Shown here one piece after another: positions 52,532-61,613 of a stretch of DNA of 64,000 nt. The notes beneath the pieces are model-generated. The model was not told the DNA's origin and did not search any database. It saw nothing but the letters and a program-made list of their open reading frames with translations. The stretch is from Catelliglobosispora koreensis DSM 44566 (lineage in GTDB: Bacteria; Actinomycetota; Actinomycetes; Mycobacteriales; Micromonosporaceae). The position numbers were made by a program, and so were the translations under genes. The stretch's first letter is position 1. Each line of letters opens with the position of its first letter. Location of the stretch: assembly GCF_000379685.1 (NCBI RefSeq), contig NZ_KB903289.1, positions 97,543 to 161,542 on the forward strand, in the 5' to 3' direction.

Positions 52532-54223
52532 GTGTGGTTCGTCAATGCCTTCCGGAACCACCCTGAGCTGGCGATTTTCGCTGCGATGGCGCTGGGCTTC
52601 CTCATTGGGAAGCTCACCATCAAAGGTGTCGCGCTCGGGGCGGTGACAGGCACGCTGCTGGCCGGCGTGCTCATCGGCCAGATGACGATCAACATCCCGG
52701 ATCTCGTCAAAACCGTTGCCTTCATTGGCTTTCTGTTCGCCCTGGGGTACCGGGTCGGGCCGCAGTTCTTCGCGGGTTTACGCAAAGGCGGCGTGCCGCA
52801 GGTCATCCTGGCCGTCATCGGCTGCGTCGTCGGCCTGCTCGTGGCCTACGCGATGGCCAAAATCATGGGATACGGCGCCGGATGGGGTGCCGGGCTGCTC
52901 GCCGGAGGGCTGACCCAGTCAGCCGTCATCGGCGTGGCCACCTCGGCGATCCAGTCCTCAACGTCCATCCCAGACGCCGACAAGCAGACGTTCATCGACC
53001 AGATCCCGGTCGGCTACGCCGTGTGCTATCTGGTCGGCACCGCCGCCGCGGCCTACTTCCTGTCCTCGATCGCGCCGAGACTGCTGGGCACCAAGGACGT
53101 TGTCGCCGAAGGTGCCGCGATGGAAAAGAAACTCGGCACCTTCAAAGCAGCGGACACGATTTCGGCGTACCAGCAAATTGTCCGGCGCACCTTCAGGGTC
53201 GCGGCCGGAAGCGAACTCGACGGCAGCACCGTCGAAGCTGAAGAAGCCCTTGCCGCCTCGCGTGGCCGGCGCATCTTCCTGCAGCGCTACCGCCGCGGCG
53301 ATCAGATGGCCTACACCACCCCGGACACGGTGCTGCGCGCCGGTGATGTCGTCACCGTGACGGCCAGCCAGGCCGATTTCATCGACGGGCGCATGGAGGC
53401 GGTGGGGGAGGAGGTCAACGACACCGGCCTGCTCGGCTACGACATCGAACAGCTGGCCGTCGTCGTGACAGCCAAAGAATTGCACGGCAAAACCCTTGAG
53501 CAGCTTGCCATCTCGGGCGCCGCGCGCAACCTGTTCGTCAAGAAGATCGTGCGCACCGGCGTGGAGATACCGTTCGGCCCGGCAACCGAAGTGCACCGCG
53601 GCGACGAACTGACCATCGAAGGCCCCAAAGAGCTGGTGGAAAAAGCGGTCCCGCGCATCGGCAAACCGAACCGCTCACGCGACGACACCGACTTTTCCTA
53701 CATCGGCCTGGGCATCGTCCTAGGTGGACTGATCGGCATCCCCACCATCGCCCTGGCGGGAGCCGACATTGGCCTGACCACCTCGGGCGGCGCCCTGATC
53801 ATGGGGCTGATCTTCGGTTGGCTGCGGTCACGCTCGCCGTCGTTCGGGCACTTCCCGCCCGCGGCCGAATGGCTCATGGACACCGGCGGGCTGTGCCTGT
53901 TCGTGGGCATCGTCGGCATCCAGTCCGGCCCGAATTTCATCAGCGGCGTACGCAGCGAAGGCCTGGGCCTCGTCGGCGCCGGGCTGATCGTGACCCTGGT
54001 GCCGATGTTCGTCACGCTCGCCCTGGGCAAGTGGGTGTTCAAGTGGCCGTCACTGACCAACACCGGCGCCACCGCCGGCACCTTCACGACCACCGCATCC
54101 ATCGGCGCGATCTGCGATGTGGCAAAGACGCGCGTGCCCGTGCTCGCCTACACCGTTCCATACGCCATCGGCAACGTCCTGCTCACTATCTGGGGCTCGG
54201 TCATCGTCGCCTTACTATCCTGA
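52532..54223 (+). CDS. AspT/YidE-family aspartate-alanine antiporter (copy 1)
   Basis: A 563-residue transporter of the aspartate:alanine exchanger family. There are two membrane halves (residues about 8-165 and 385-560) around a cytoplasmic section with two RCK_C-like domains. Family phrases: ALGFLIGKLTIKGVALGAVTG, ALGYRVGPQFFAGLRKGG and the repeat-2 counterpart SGPNFISGVRSEG. Exchange of aspartate in for alanine out, coupled to decarboxylation, generates proton motive force in the known system. GTG 52532 is chosen from the -10 box; the long upstream part of the open frame lies in the PhoD-like gene. Confidence 0.85.
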   Translation: MWFVNAFRNHPELAIFAAMALGFLIGKLTIKGVALGAVTGTLLAGVLIGQMTINIPDLVKTVAFIGFLFALGYRVGPQFFAGLRKGGVPQVILAVIGCVVGLLVAYAMAKIMGYGAGWGAGLLAGGLTQSAVIGVATSAIQSSTSIPDADKQTFIDQIPVGYAVCYLVGTAAAAYFLSSIAPRLLGTKDVVAEGAAMEKKLGTFKAADTISAYQQIVRRTFRVAAGSELDGSTVEAEEALAASRGRRIFLQRYRRGDQMAYTTPDTVLRAGDVVTVTASQADFIDGRMEAVGEEVNDTGLLGYDIEQLAVVVTAKELHGKTLEQLAISGAARNLFVKKIVRTGVEIPFGPATEVHRGDELTIEGPKELVEKAVPRIGKPNRSRDDTDFSYIGLGIVLGGLIGIPTIALAGADIGLTTSGGALIMGLIFGWLRSRSPSFGHFPPAAEWLMDTGGLCLFVGIVGIQSGPNFISGVRSEGLGLVGAGLIVTLVPMFVTLALGKWVFKWPSLTNTGATAGTFTTTASIGAICDVAKTRVPVLAYTVPYAIGNVLLTIWGSVIVALLS

Positions 54224-54238
54224 TTGGAGAGATCAACA

Positions 54239-55972
54239 ATGAAAACCTCGCGCGCGGAACAGAAACGCCTCGAATCGCTCAGCCCGTTCGAACTCAAAGA
54301 CACCCTGATCTCACTGGCCAACGACAACACCCGGGCGACCGACATGGCCTACCTCAACGCCGGGCGCGGCAACCCCAACTGGATCGCCACCGAACCACGC
54401 GAAGCTTTCTTCCTGCTCGGCAAGTTCGCCCTGGCCGAGTCACGGCTCGACTTCGACGAATGGGAAGGCATCGGCGGCATGCCCCAGAAGAAAGGCATCG
54501 CCGCCCGGTTCGAAAAGTTCCTCGACACCAACCGTAAAGAACCCGGCGCCAGCCTGCTCAAGAAAGGCCTCGAACACGGGGTCGGCAAACTTGGATTCGA
54601 CGCCGACGCGTTCGTGTGGGAGATGGCCGACGCCATCATCGGCGACCACTACCCGGAACCGCCACGGATGCTGCACCACGCCGAACAGTGGGCCAAGGCG
54701 TACCTGACCAACGAAATGTTCGCCGGCAAGAAACCCAAGACGGACTTCGACCTGTTCGCCACCGAAGGCGGCACCGCCGCCATGTGCTACATCTTCGACT
54801 CGGCGATCGTCAACAAGATCCTGCACCCGGGCGACACCATCGCCATCATGACGCCGATCTTCACGCCCTATCTGGAGATCCCTGAGCTGGCCAAATACAA
54901 CTTCAAAGTTGTGCACGTCGAAGCCGACATGCTCAACAAGGACGGCCTGCACGTCTGGCAGTACACCGAAAAGGAACTCGACAAGCTCGCCGACCCCGGC
55001 ATCAAAGCGCTGTTCCTGGTCAACCCGTCCAACCCGCCGTCGATGATGCTGCCACCAGACACTATGGCCTACATCAAGAAGATCACCGAGACGACGAACC
55101 CGGGCCTGACCATCATCACCGACGACGTGTACGGCACGTTCATCAACGGGTTCGAATCGCTGATGTCGACGATTCCGCGCAACACCATCGGCGTGTACTC
55201 CTACAGCAAGTACTTCGGCTGCACCGGCTGGCGCCTGGGAGTCATTCTCATCAACCAGGACAACATCTTCGACGCGGCGCTCAAGAAACTTCCCGCCGCC
55301 GACAAGAAGGCGCTCAACGCACGCTACGGCACCCTGACCCTGGAACCTGAGAAGATCAAGTTCATTGACCGGATCGTGGCCGACTCACGCTCGGTGGCGC
55401 TCAACCACACCGCCGGAGCCTCACTGCCACAACAGCTGCAGATGATGCTGTTCTCCATGTTCGCCGTGTGCGACGAGACGAACAAGTACAAGAGCAACTG
55501 CCAGGCCATCATCGACCGCCGCCTGCACGCGCTGACCAAGGGCATGGGCGTCAAGGTTCCGCCGACGAAGTACGCCGCGCACTACTACATCGAACTCGAC
55601 CTGATGCGCTACATCGAAACCACCCAAAGCCCCGAGTTCGCGGCGTGGATGCGGGCGAACTTCGAGCCGGTCGACCCGCTATTCCGGCTGGCCGAGAAAA
55701 GCTCCATCGTGCTGATGAACGGCGGCGGGTTCGACGGTCCCGAGTGGAGTGTGCGGGTCAGCCTGGCCAACCTCAAAATGGCCGACTACGAACAGATCGG
55801 CAAATGGCTGCGCGAAGTCATGGAAGGCTACCTAGCCGAATTCGAAGCCTCCGGCGGCAAAGCACCGGCCAAACGCGCCAAGACAGCCGCCTCACCGAAA
55901 CAGGCCAGCGGCAAGAAATCCACCGCCGCCCCGGCCAAGAAGGCGCCCGCTAAGAAGGCTGCCGCGAAGTGA
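54239..55972 (+). CDS. asdA: Bifunctional aspartate transaminase/aspartate 4-decarboxylase
   Basis: A 577-residue PLP enzyme that converts L-aspartate to L-alanine and CO2. It matches AsdA/AspD throughout: MAYLNAGRGNPNWIATEPRE, LFLVNPSNPPSMML, IITDDVYGTF and YSYSKYFGCTGWRLGVI, where the Lys binds PLP. Beyond the normal end there is about a 45-residue tail of Lys/Ala/Pro (KAPAKRAKTAAS, PAKKAPAKKAAAK), histone H1-like, not expected for the family. GGAGAG lies upstream of ATG 54239. The stop overlaps the second transporter gene by GTGA. Confidence 0.92.
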   Translation: MKTSRAEQKRLESLSPFELKDTLISLANDNTRATDMAYLNAGRGNPNWIATEPREAFFLLGKFALAESRLDFDEWEGIGGMPQKKGIAARFEKFLDTNRKEPGASLLKKGLEHGVGKLGFDADAFVWEMADAIIGDHYPEPPRMLHHAEQWAKAYLTNEMFAGKKPKTDFDLFATEGGTAAMCYIFDSAIVNKILHPGDTIAIMTPIFTPYLEIPELAKYNFKVVHVEADMLNKDGLHVWQYTEKELDKLADPGIKALFLVNPSNPPSMMLPPDTMAYIKKITETTNPGLTIITDDVYGTFINGFESLMSTIPRNTIGVYSYSKYFGCTGWRLGVILINQDNIFDAALKKLPAADKKALNARYGTLTLEPEKIKFIDRIVADSRSVALNHTAGASLPQQLQMMLFSMFAVCDETNKYKSNCQAIIDRRLHALTKGMGVKVPPTKYAAHYYIELDLMRYIETTQSPEFAAWMRANFEPVDPLFRLAEKSSIVLMNGGGFDGPEWSVRVSLANLKMADYEQIGKWLREVMEGYLAEFEASGGKAPAKRAKTAASPKQASGKKSTAAPAKKAPAKKAAAK

Positions 55973-57651
55973 AAGAAATCCTGCATAAGACGCCAGAAAT
56001 GGCGCTGTTCATCTGCCTGGCGCTGGGTTACGCGCTAGGCAAGGTGAAGTTCTGGAAGATCTCGCTCGGCGGCATCGCCGGCACCCTGATCGTGGCGATC
56101 TTCGTCGGCATGTGGGCGAAAATCTCCCTCAACGACCAGGTCAAGAACATCGCGTTCGCCATGTTCATCTTCACGCTGGGCTACCTGTCCGGGCCGTCGT
56201 TCTTCGCCAGCCTCAACCGCAAGAGCCTGCGCTACGGCACGTTCACCGCCATCGAAGCGGTGTCAGTGCTGACCATCGCCGGCATCGCCACCGTGGCGCT
56301 CAACCTTGACTTGGGCACCGCGGCGGGCCTGATGGCCGGTGGGGCAACAGAATCGGCCGTCGTCGGCACCGCGACCGACGCGATCGGCAAACTCGACGCA
56401 CCGGCCGACCAGATCAAGACGTGGCAAGACAACGTCGGCACCGCGTACTCGATCTCCTACATCATGGGCCTGATCACGATCGTGCTGATGACCAGCCAGA
56501 TCTTCCCGGCCCTGATGAAGATAAATCTGCGTGACGAGGCCGAGAAGCTGTGGCGCAAACTCGGCGGCGGCTCCACCGACGAAGGCGCCGCCCCGGCCCT
56601 GCCCGAGCTGGTCGGCCGCGCTCACCGCGTCACCGTCGCGGATGGACAGAGCATCTCGCAACTGGAAGCGGCGCTGGGCAAAGGCAGCACGGTCGAGCGG
56701 GTCAACCGGGCCGGCACCAACCTCGACGTGACCCCCGCGCTGAAACTGGCCACCGGTGACGTCGTGCTGCTGGTCGGCCGCCGTGACGCGCTCATCACCG
56801 GCGACGCGGCGATCGGGCCGGAAATCTACCCGGCCGAAGGCATGGACCTGGAAATCGACTCGATGGAAGCCGTGCTGACCGCCAAGGGCGCCAGCGGCAA
56901 AACCATCGGCGACCTGCGCCAGCAAATCCCGCCCGGCGAACGCCACGGCGTGTTCCTCAGCGGGGTATCGCGGATGGAACACCCGCTGCCGCTGCAGGAC
57001 GGAACCCAGCTCAACACCGGAGACACGCTCAAATTCACCGGTACGAAGAAGGACCTCAACAGCTTCCTGCCCAAGGTCGGCTTCAAAATCGACCCGGCGG
57101 TCAAGGCTGACTTCATCTTCATCGGCCTGGGCGTCTTCCTCGGCATGCTCATCGGCAAGCTCACGGTGAACCTGGGTAGCATCCCGCTGTCATTGGGCAC
57201 CGGCGGCGGCTGCCTGCTGACCGGTCTGCTGTTCGGCTGGCTGCGCGCCAAGCACCCAACCTTCGGCCAGTACCACCCGGCAGCGGCTTCGGTGGTCAAA
57301 GACCTCGGCCTGGCCACCTTCATCTGCGCCGTCGGGCTGAGCTCCGGCCCGACCGCCGTCGCACTGATCAAGGACTTCGGCATCGCACTGCCGATCACCG
57401 GCATCCTGATGACGCTGATCCCAGCATCCATTTCACTGTTCGTGGCGTGGAAGCTGATGAAACTGGAGGCACCACTGGCACTAGGCGCGGTCTGCGGCCA
57501 GCAGTGCAGCACACCAGCGATCACCGCGGTGCAGTCGAATGCGGGTAACACCACACCACTGATGAGCTACACGGTCATCTACGCACTGTCCAATGTGGTC
57601 TTACCGCTGCTCGGCCCCATCGTGGTAGCCATGGCTCACGCGCTGCAATGA
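55969..57651 (+). CDS. aspT: AspT/YidE-family aspartate-alanine antiporter (copy 2)
   Basis: A 560-residue paralogue of the transporter upstream. It begins MALFICLALGYALGKVKFWK, has the central RCK_C-like pair, and ends with AVCGQQCSTPAITAVQSNAG, including two cysteines in the last membrane region. Starting on the asdA stop (GTGA), it is the best candidate for the exchanger that works with the decarboxylase. Which of the two copies has that function, or whether they act as a pair, is not known. Confidence 0.88.
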   Translation: MKEILHKTPEMALFICLALGYALGKVKFWKISLGGIAGTLIVAIFVGMWAKISLNDQVKNIAFAMFIFTLGYLSGPSFFASLNRKSLRYGTFTAIEAVSVLTIAGIATVALNLDLGTAAGLMAGGATESAVVGTATDAIGKLDAPADQIKTWQDNVGTAYSISYIMGLITIVLMTSQIFPALMKINLRDEAEKLWRKLGGGSTDEGAAPALPELVGRAHRVTVADGQSISQLEAALGKGSTVERVNRAGTNLDVTPALKLATGDVVLLVGRRDALITGDAAIGPEIYPAEGMDLEIDSMEAVLTAKGASGKTIGDLRQQIPPGERHGVFLSGVSRMEHPLPLQDGTQLNTGDTLKFTGTKKDLNSFLPKVGFKIDPAVKADFIFIGLGVFLGMLIGKLTVNLGSIPLSLGTGGGCLLTGLLFGWLRAKHPTFGQYHPAAASVVKDLGLATFICAVGLSSGPTAVALIKDFGIALPITGILMTLIPASISLFVAWKLMKLEAPLALGAVCGQQCSTPAITAVQSNAGNTTPLMSYTVIYALSNVVLPLLGPIVVAMAHALQ

Positions 57652-57721
57652 CGCAAAGGCCGGCCTGCTTGGCCTTGCCGGTAGGCTAGGCGGCGTTGAC
57701 TAAGATGCGAAAGGCAGTGTT

Positions 57722-58216
57722 GTGACCACACTGGAACGGACCCTGGTAGTACTCAAGCCCGATGCCGTGGCCCGGGGCCTGGTGGGCAGGCTAATTCAGC
57801 GGTTCGAAGACGCCGGCCTCAAGATCACCGGCGTCAAAATGGCCCAGCTTGACGACGACATGACCCGCAAGCACTATTTCGACCTCGAAGAGCGCTTCGG
57901 CAAGGAAATCTATGACGCAAACGCCCGGGCCATGCAGCGCGGCCCGGTCATCGCGATGGTGATCGAAGGTGTGGAAGCGGTCGCCAACGTCCGGCGTCTC
58001 GTCGGCGGGACCTACCCGAACGAAGCCCCGCCCGGAACCATCCGCGGCGACTTCGCCCACCAGTCCAAGGCCTACGCGATGAGCCTGGACAAGGGTGTGG
58101 CCAACCTGGTCCACGCCTCCGGCAACGTCGACGAAGCCAAATACGAAGTGGCGCTATGGTTCGGCGAAGGTGAGCAGTTCGAATACAAGACGCTCGCCGA
58201 GGCGTACACGTTCTAA
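57722..58216 (+). CDS. ndk: Nucleoside diphosphate kinase, long variant
   Basis: A 164-residue NDP kinase. LVVLKPDAVARGLVGR at the start and the active-site His131 in NLVHASGNVDEAK are family features. It is longer than the normal about 137-140 residues: in TIRGDFAHQSKAYAMSLDKGVANLVHAS the usual GDFxxxxGRNxxHGS spacing is stretched by several residues, and NVDEA replaces SxESA. The protein otherwise follows the variant NDK form. GTG 57722 is 14 bases after AAAGG, with a TAAGAT box at 57700-57705. Confidence 0.85.
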   Translation: MTTLERTLVVLKPDAVARGLVGRLIQRFEDAGLKITGVKMAQLDDDMTRKHYFDLEERFGKEIYDANARAMQRGPVIAMVIEGVEAVANVRRLVGGTYPNEAPPGTIRGDFAHQSKAYAMSLDKGVANLVHASGNVDEAKYEVALWFGEGEQFEYKTLAEAYTF

Positions 58217-58221
58217 GAAGC

Positions 58222-58260
58222 AGCCGATGCCCCCGCTCATGCGCAGCGGGGGCATCGGCT
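58222..58260. terminator. Bidirectional hairpin after ndk
   Basis: AGCCGATGCCCCCGCT and its exact complement form a 16-bp stem with a 7-base loop between the ndk stop and the convergent VOC stop. It is the strongest hairpin in the window. Confidence 0.85.
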
Positions 58261-58270
58261 TGCCCAGTGG

Positions 58271-59002
58271 TCAGACGCCCCAGAGCAGGCAGAACGGGTG
58301 ACCCGCGGGGTCGGCGTACACACGCCAGTTCTCGCCTTCTCCTGGCAGCCGGGCCGCACCCAACTCCAGCACCCGCAGCTCGGCCGTGTCGATGTCATCG
58401 ACCGTGATGTCCAAATGCAGCTGCTGAGGATGCGCCGGATCCGGCCACCGCGGAGGGTTGTAGCCGTCCACGGGCTGAAACACGATGTCGCCCATCGGTG
58501 CCGGCTCCTGCGTGCCGATCCAGGCACTCTCGCCCTCGTGCTTGACCTTGTATCCGAGCATCGCCGCGTAAAACGCCGACAACAGTCCCGCGTCAGCACA
58601 CTCGATGTTGACCGCGAACGTCGTGATCGGCTCGGCCTGCTCGTTGGCGGACAAGCAAAACGGGTGCCCAGCCAGGTCGGCCATCACATTCCACGTGTCC
58701 CCGCCGCCGAGCTTGCGCGCGCCGAGCTTTTCCGCCTCAGCCGTGGCCGCGGCCAGATCGGCCACCTGAAAGTCCAGGTGCATCTGCTGCGGATGCTCTT
58801 GCCCAGGCCACTGCGGCGCCACATGATCCGGGGCGGCCTGAAAGCCCAGCCGCCAGCCATCGCCGGTAAACGCCGTCACCCACTCGTCGTCGGCATACTT
58901 TTGCTCGCCGTCGGTCAGCGCGACATAGAACTGGGCCAAACCCCGATGATCTGGTGCGTCAAAAACCACGGTCTTGAGCTGAAAACTGTTAACACCCGCC
59001 AT
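58271..59002 (-). CDS. Two-domain VOC (glyoxalase-like) protein
   Basis: A 243-residue protein made of two tandem VOC units: LKTVVFDAPDHRGLAQFYVAL with MHLDFQVAD in the first, and VNIECADAGLLSAFYAAML with LHLDITVDD in the second. Both halves end in AGHPFCL. This fused form is common in actinobacteria and has no assigned substrate. The ATG at 59002 lies inside the end of the upstream membrane protein gene, so the two are co-transcribed. Confidence 0.88.
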   Translation of the reverse strand: MAGVNSFQLKTVVFDAPDHRGLAQFYVALTDGEQKYADDEWVTAFTGDGWRLGFQAAPDHVAPQWPGQEHPQQMHLDFQVADLAAATAEAEKLGARKLGGGDTWNVMADLAGHPFCLSANEQAEPITTFAVNIECADAGLLSAFYAAMLGYKVKHEGESAWIGTQEPAPMGDIVFQPVDGYNPPRWPDPAHPQQLHLDITVDDIDTAELRVLELGAARLPGEGENWRVYADPAGHPFCLLWGV

Positions 59003-59900
59003 ACCCAGTGATCCTGCCACCAGCCACTGACACACACCCGCCGCGGCTACACCGTCTGGCGCCGGCCGAACCTTTGAACATTGACGATCGCGGCCCAGCA
59101 CCCAGCGCCGCCAAAGGCGTCAGGTATCCATCGACCCCCAAAGACCTCTTGTCCCCAAGGACCGCGAAGACCATCGGCTGCACCGTGTATGTGACAGCCA
59201 AGCCGGCGAGTAAGACAACAACAAAAGCCCCCGACGCGATCACCGTCAGCCCGGCATAGCCCAGCCACCCCACCGCCGCCGGCACGCCACGCACCAGCAG
59301 CCGACAGCCCACCACAATCAAAGGCACACCCAGCATCGGCACCAGCAGAACGGCGCCGCCGAAAACGCCAGGTTCTACCTCGTTCAACATCAGCCACACC
59401 AGACACGCGATCATAGGCAGGCCGACCAGCACGGCCAGCCCAACACCAGCGAGCACCGCATGCGGGCTGGCCGCCGACCGTGTCGCCAGCGCCACCGCCA
59501 CAGCCGTGCTCAGCAATGAGACGCTCAGAAACACGGCGAAGGCCAGCATCCCGTTCGGCAGGTCATGTTGCGCAGAGGGCTCTACAAAGAACAACACCGA
59601 CGCGAGGCTGGCCGCGACCGCACTACACGTGAGAGCGACACCGCGGCCAACAGGCGTGCCGCGGTCCCGCACACCTGCCTTCGCCACTAAGGCAAGCAGC
59701 GAGCCGGCCACCACGCACGAGATCGCCATCGCGAGCCAGCCGTCCACATTCGCGCGATCCATTACGACGTCACCAGTCAGCCACAGAACCGTGAAAGCCA
59801 GCATCCAGTACGTGCCGCGCGCCACAAGCACCAAACCGCACAGGGCCAGCACCATGGCCGCCCACCGCAAGTCCTTGGCCCACAACAGGACGTCGCCCAT
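58989..59900 (-). CDS. Polytopic membrane protein, unknown function
   Basis: A 303-residue protein with about eight or nine hydrophobic segments from residue 12 to about 235 and a short polar C-terminal tail (PRSSMFKGSAGARRCSRGGC). No family was recognised. It overlaps the VOC gene by 14 bases. The hairpin at 59926-59952 separates it from the methyltransferase. Confidence 0.65.
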   Translation of the reverse strand: MGDVLLWAKDLRWAAMVLALCGLVLVARGTYWMLAFTVLWLTGDVVMDRANVDGWLAMAISCVVAGSLLALVAKAGVRDRGTPVGRGVALTCSAVAASLASVLFFVEPSAQHDLPNGMLAFAVFLSVSLLSTAVAVALATRSAASPHAVLAGVGLAVLVGLPMIACLVWLMLNEVEPGVFGGAVLLVPMLGVPLIVVGCRLLVRGVPAAVGWLGYAGLTVIASGAFVVVLLAGLAVTYTVQPMVFAVLGDKRSLGVDGYLTPLAALGAGPRSSMFKGSAGARRCSRGGCVSVAGGRITGYGGC

Positions 59901-59925
59901 GCTTATGAGCGAGATCCAGCCTCAG

Positions 59926-59952
59926 ATCCCCCGCCTTGCGAGGGCGGGGGAT
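59926..59952. terminator. Hairpin between methyltransferase and membrane protein genes
   Basis: ATCCCCCGCC and its complement form a 10-bp stem with a 7-base loop downstream of the methyltransferase stop (minus strand). Confidence 0.65.
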
Positions 59953-59964
59953 GCGCGCGTGGCG

Positions 59965-60615
59965 TTACTGGACGATCGCGAGCAGGAAGCCGTCGTAGCT
60001 CTTGGAACCGACCGTCTGGATCGCGGTCGCCTTGACCTGCGGGCCGACCGCCTCGAACAGCGCCCGCGTGCCCACGACCGCCTCTGAGGTGTCCGACGGG
60101 TCCACGATCGCCCCACCGCGGATGACGTTGTCGACGATGATCTTCGTGCCGGGCTTGGAGTGCTTAAGCGCCCACGCGTAGTAGTTCGGGTTGTTGACCT
60201 TGTCGGCGTCGATGAAGAACAGGTCGAACGGCTCTTCGCCTTCCATCGTGGCCAGCGTGTCCAAGGCGGCACCCACGCGGATGTCGACCTTGTCGGCCAG
60301 CCCGGCCCGCGCGATGTTCGCTTCCGCGACCTCGGCGTGCTTCGGGTCGTACTCCAGCGTGATCAGTTTGCCGCCGTCACCGAGCGCCCGCGCCAGGCAG
60401 ATCGTGCTGTACCCACCGAGGGTGCCCACTTCCAGAATCCGCGACGAGCCCAGGGCCAGCAGGTGCAGCATCGCCCCCAGTGGCGCGGACACGGCGATCT
60501 GCGGCAGGCCTGCCGCGTCACTGGCTTTGAGCGCCTCTTCCAGCACGGGATCGTGTCCCAGCAGGTTGTCGGTGATATAACCGTCTACTTTGGACCAAAG
60601 CTGAGTGTTAGCCAT
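59965..60615 (-). CDS. O-methyltransferase, caffeoyl-CoA OMT-like
   Basis: A 216-residue SAM-dependent methyltransferase. Motif I is LEVGTLGGYSTICLARAL, the metal-binding/catalytic part is FFIDADKVNNPNYY and IVDNVIRGG, and the C-terminal KSYDGFLLAIV completes the fold. Members methylate catechol-like hydroxyls with Mg, though some bacterial ones act on other substrates. ATG 60615 has TAGGCT seven bases upstream, overlapping the stop of the DUF2785-like gene. Confidence 0.9.
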   Translation of the reverse strand: MANTQLWSKVDGYITDNLLGHDPVLEEALKASDAAGLPQIAVSAPLGAMLHLLALGSSRILEVGTLGGYSTICLARALGDGGKLITLEYDPKHAEVAEANIARAGLADKVDIRVGAALDTLATMEGEEPFDLFFIDADKVNNPNYYAWALKHSKPGTKIIVDNVIRGGAIVDPSDTSEAVVGTRALFEAVGPQVKATAIQTVGSKSYDGFLLAIVQ

Positions 60616-60622
60616 GATCCTT

Positions 60623-60628
60623 AGCCTA
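60623..60628 (-). promoter_or_regulatory. -10 element, leaderless start at 60615
   Basis: On the minus strand TAGGCT is followed by seven bases and ATG at 60615. AAGGA within the spacer could also work as a weak ribosome site. Confidence 0.35.
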
Positions 60629-61519
60629 CGCCGCCGGGTCGGCGAACCACTCCGAGTAGTAACGCAACGTGGCCTCCAGGACGGCCACCATCTGGTCGCG
60701 CTGGGGGATAGGCCGCACGAAGTGACTGCTGTCCGCGTGCCACGGCATCGGCTGCACCCCAAGGCGCAGCTGCAGGTAAAGCGCACGCAGCCAGCTCAGC
60801 GTGTTCAGCCGCGTGTAAGCGCCCGGGTCAAGGTCGAACCGCTGCTCAGAGCGGCCGATATGGGCCAGCGGCGAGACAGCCTCAGCCAGGTCCTGGGCTG
60901 AGAGGTCACCGCGGTGCAGCAGTGCCATCGTCGCGTAGGCCAGCCGGTCATCCTCACCGAGCACGAGAGCGACACCGTCGCTCGTGCGCAGCCGCACCAC
61001 GATGCTGCCCAGCAGCACCTTGGCCTGATCCCGCGTGACGTGCCGGCTGCGGGCCACAGCCATGATGGCGTCGGCTCCGTGCGCGACGGCATGTGCCACA
61101 CCGTGTTCGCGGTTGACGATGCCGCGCAGGTCGGCTTCCAGCTCCCACCACATCATCAGCGCGCCGAGCCACCGCTGAATGGTCTCGCCGCCAGCCACAC
61201 CGGCCGTGTTGTCGCGTTCGATCGCGAGACCGAGCATCAGCGCCGAAAACGACCGCCCGAACACGGTGTCATTGCCGCGGTCGCCCAGACCGCGAAACAT
61301 CGACGCGCACAGCCGGTCACCGATCTCGATCAGATCGTGGTCGCAGTAACCGTTGAGCACCCAGTCGCTGAAGATCTCGAAAGCGAGCTTGTCGCGCAGT
61401 TTCTCGTCTGGCGAGCGCAGCATGTGCTCCAGCTCTTCGATCAGCGCATCGATCTGATACCCGGCTGGCGGCCGCATATCGTCGGCCTTGATCTTTTCCC
61501 AGAAGCTCACGTCAAGCAT
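60626..61519 (-). CDS. DUF2785-like protein
   Basis: A 297-residue cytoplasmic helical protein. The phrases SDWVLNGYCDHDLIEIGDRL, RSFSALMLGLAIERDN, NREHGVAHAVAHGADAIM and YTRLNTLSWLRALYLQLR match the DUF2785 family, which has no known function. A conserved-looking His near the middle (GVAHAVAHG) could be functional. ATG 61519 has TAGGTT seven bases upstream. Confidence 0.8.
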   Translation of the reverse strand: MLDVSFWEKIKADDMRPPAGYQIDALIEELEHMLRSPDEKLRDKLAFEIFSDWVLNGYCDHDLIEIGDRLCASMFRGLGDRGNDTVFGRSFSALMLGLAIERDNTAGVAGGETIQRWLGALMMWWELEADLRGIVNREHGVAHAVAHGADAIMAVARSRHVTRDQAKVLLGSIVVRLRTSDGVALVLGEDDRLAYATMALLHRGDLSAQDLAEAVSPLAHIGRSEQRFDLDPGAYTRLNTLSWLRALYLQLRLGVQPMPWHADSSHFVRPIPQRDQMVAVLEATLRYYSEWFADPAA

Positions 61520-61526
61520 GAAGATG

Positions 61527-61532
61527 AACCTA
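61527..61532 (-). promoter_or_regulatory. -10 element, leaderless start at 61519
   Basis: On the minus strand TAGGTT is followed by seven bases and ATG at 61519. Confidence 0.45.
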
Positions 61533-61613
61533 ACGCTCCGCTACCTTGCCGCGCCACCGGGACTTTTGCCCATGTGTGTGGGAGTCCAATGTGGACCCCC
61601 ACACGCTCACGGT

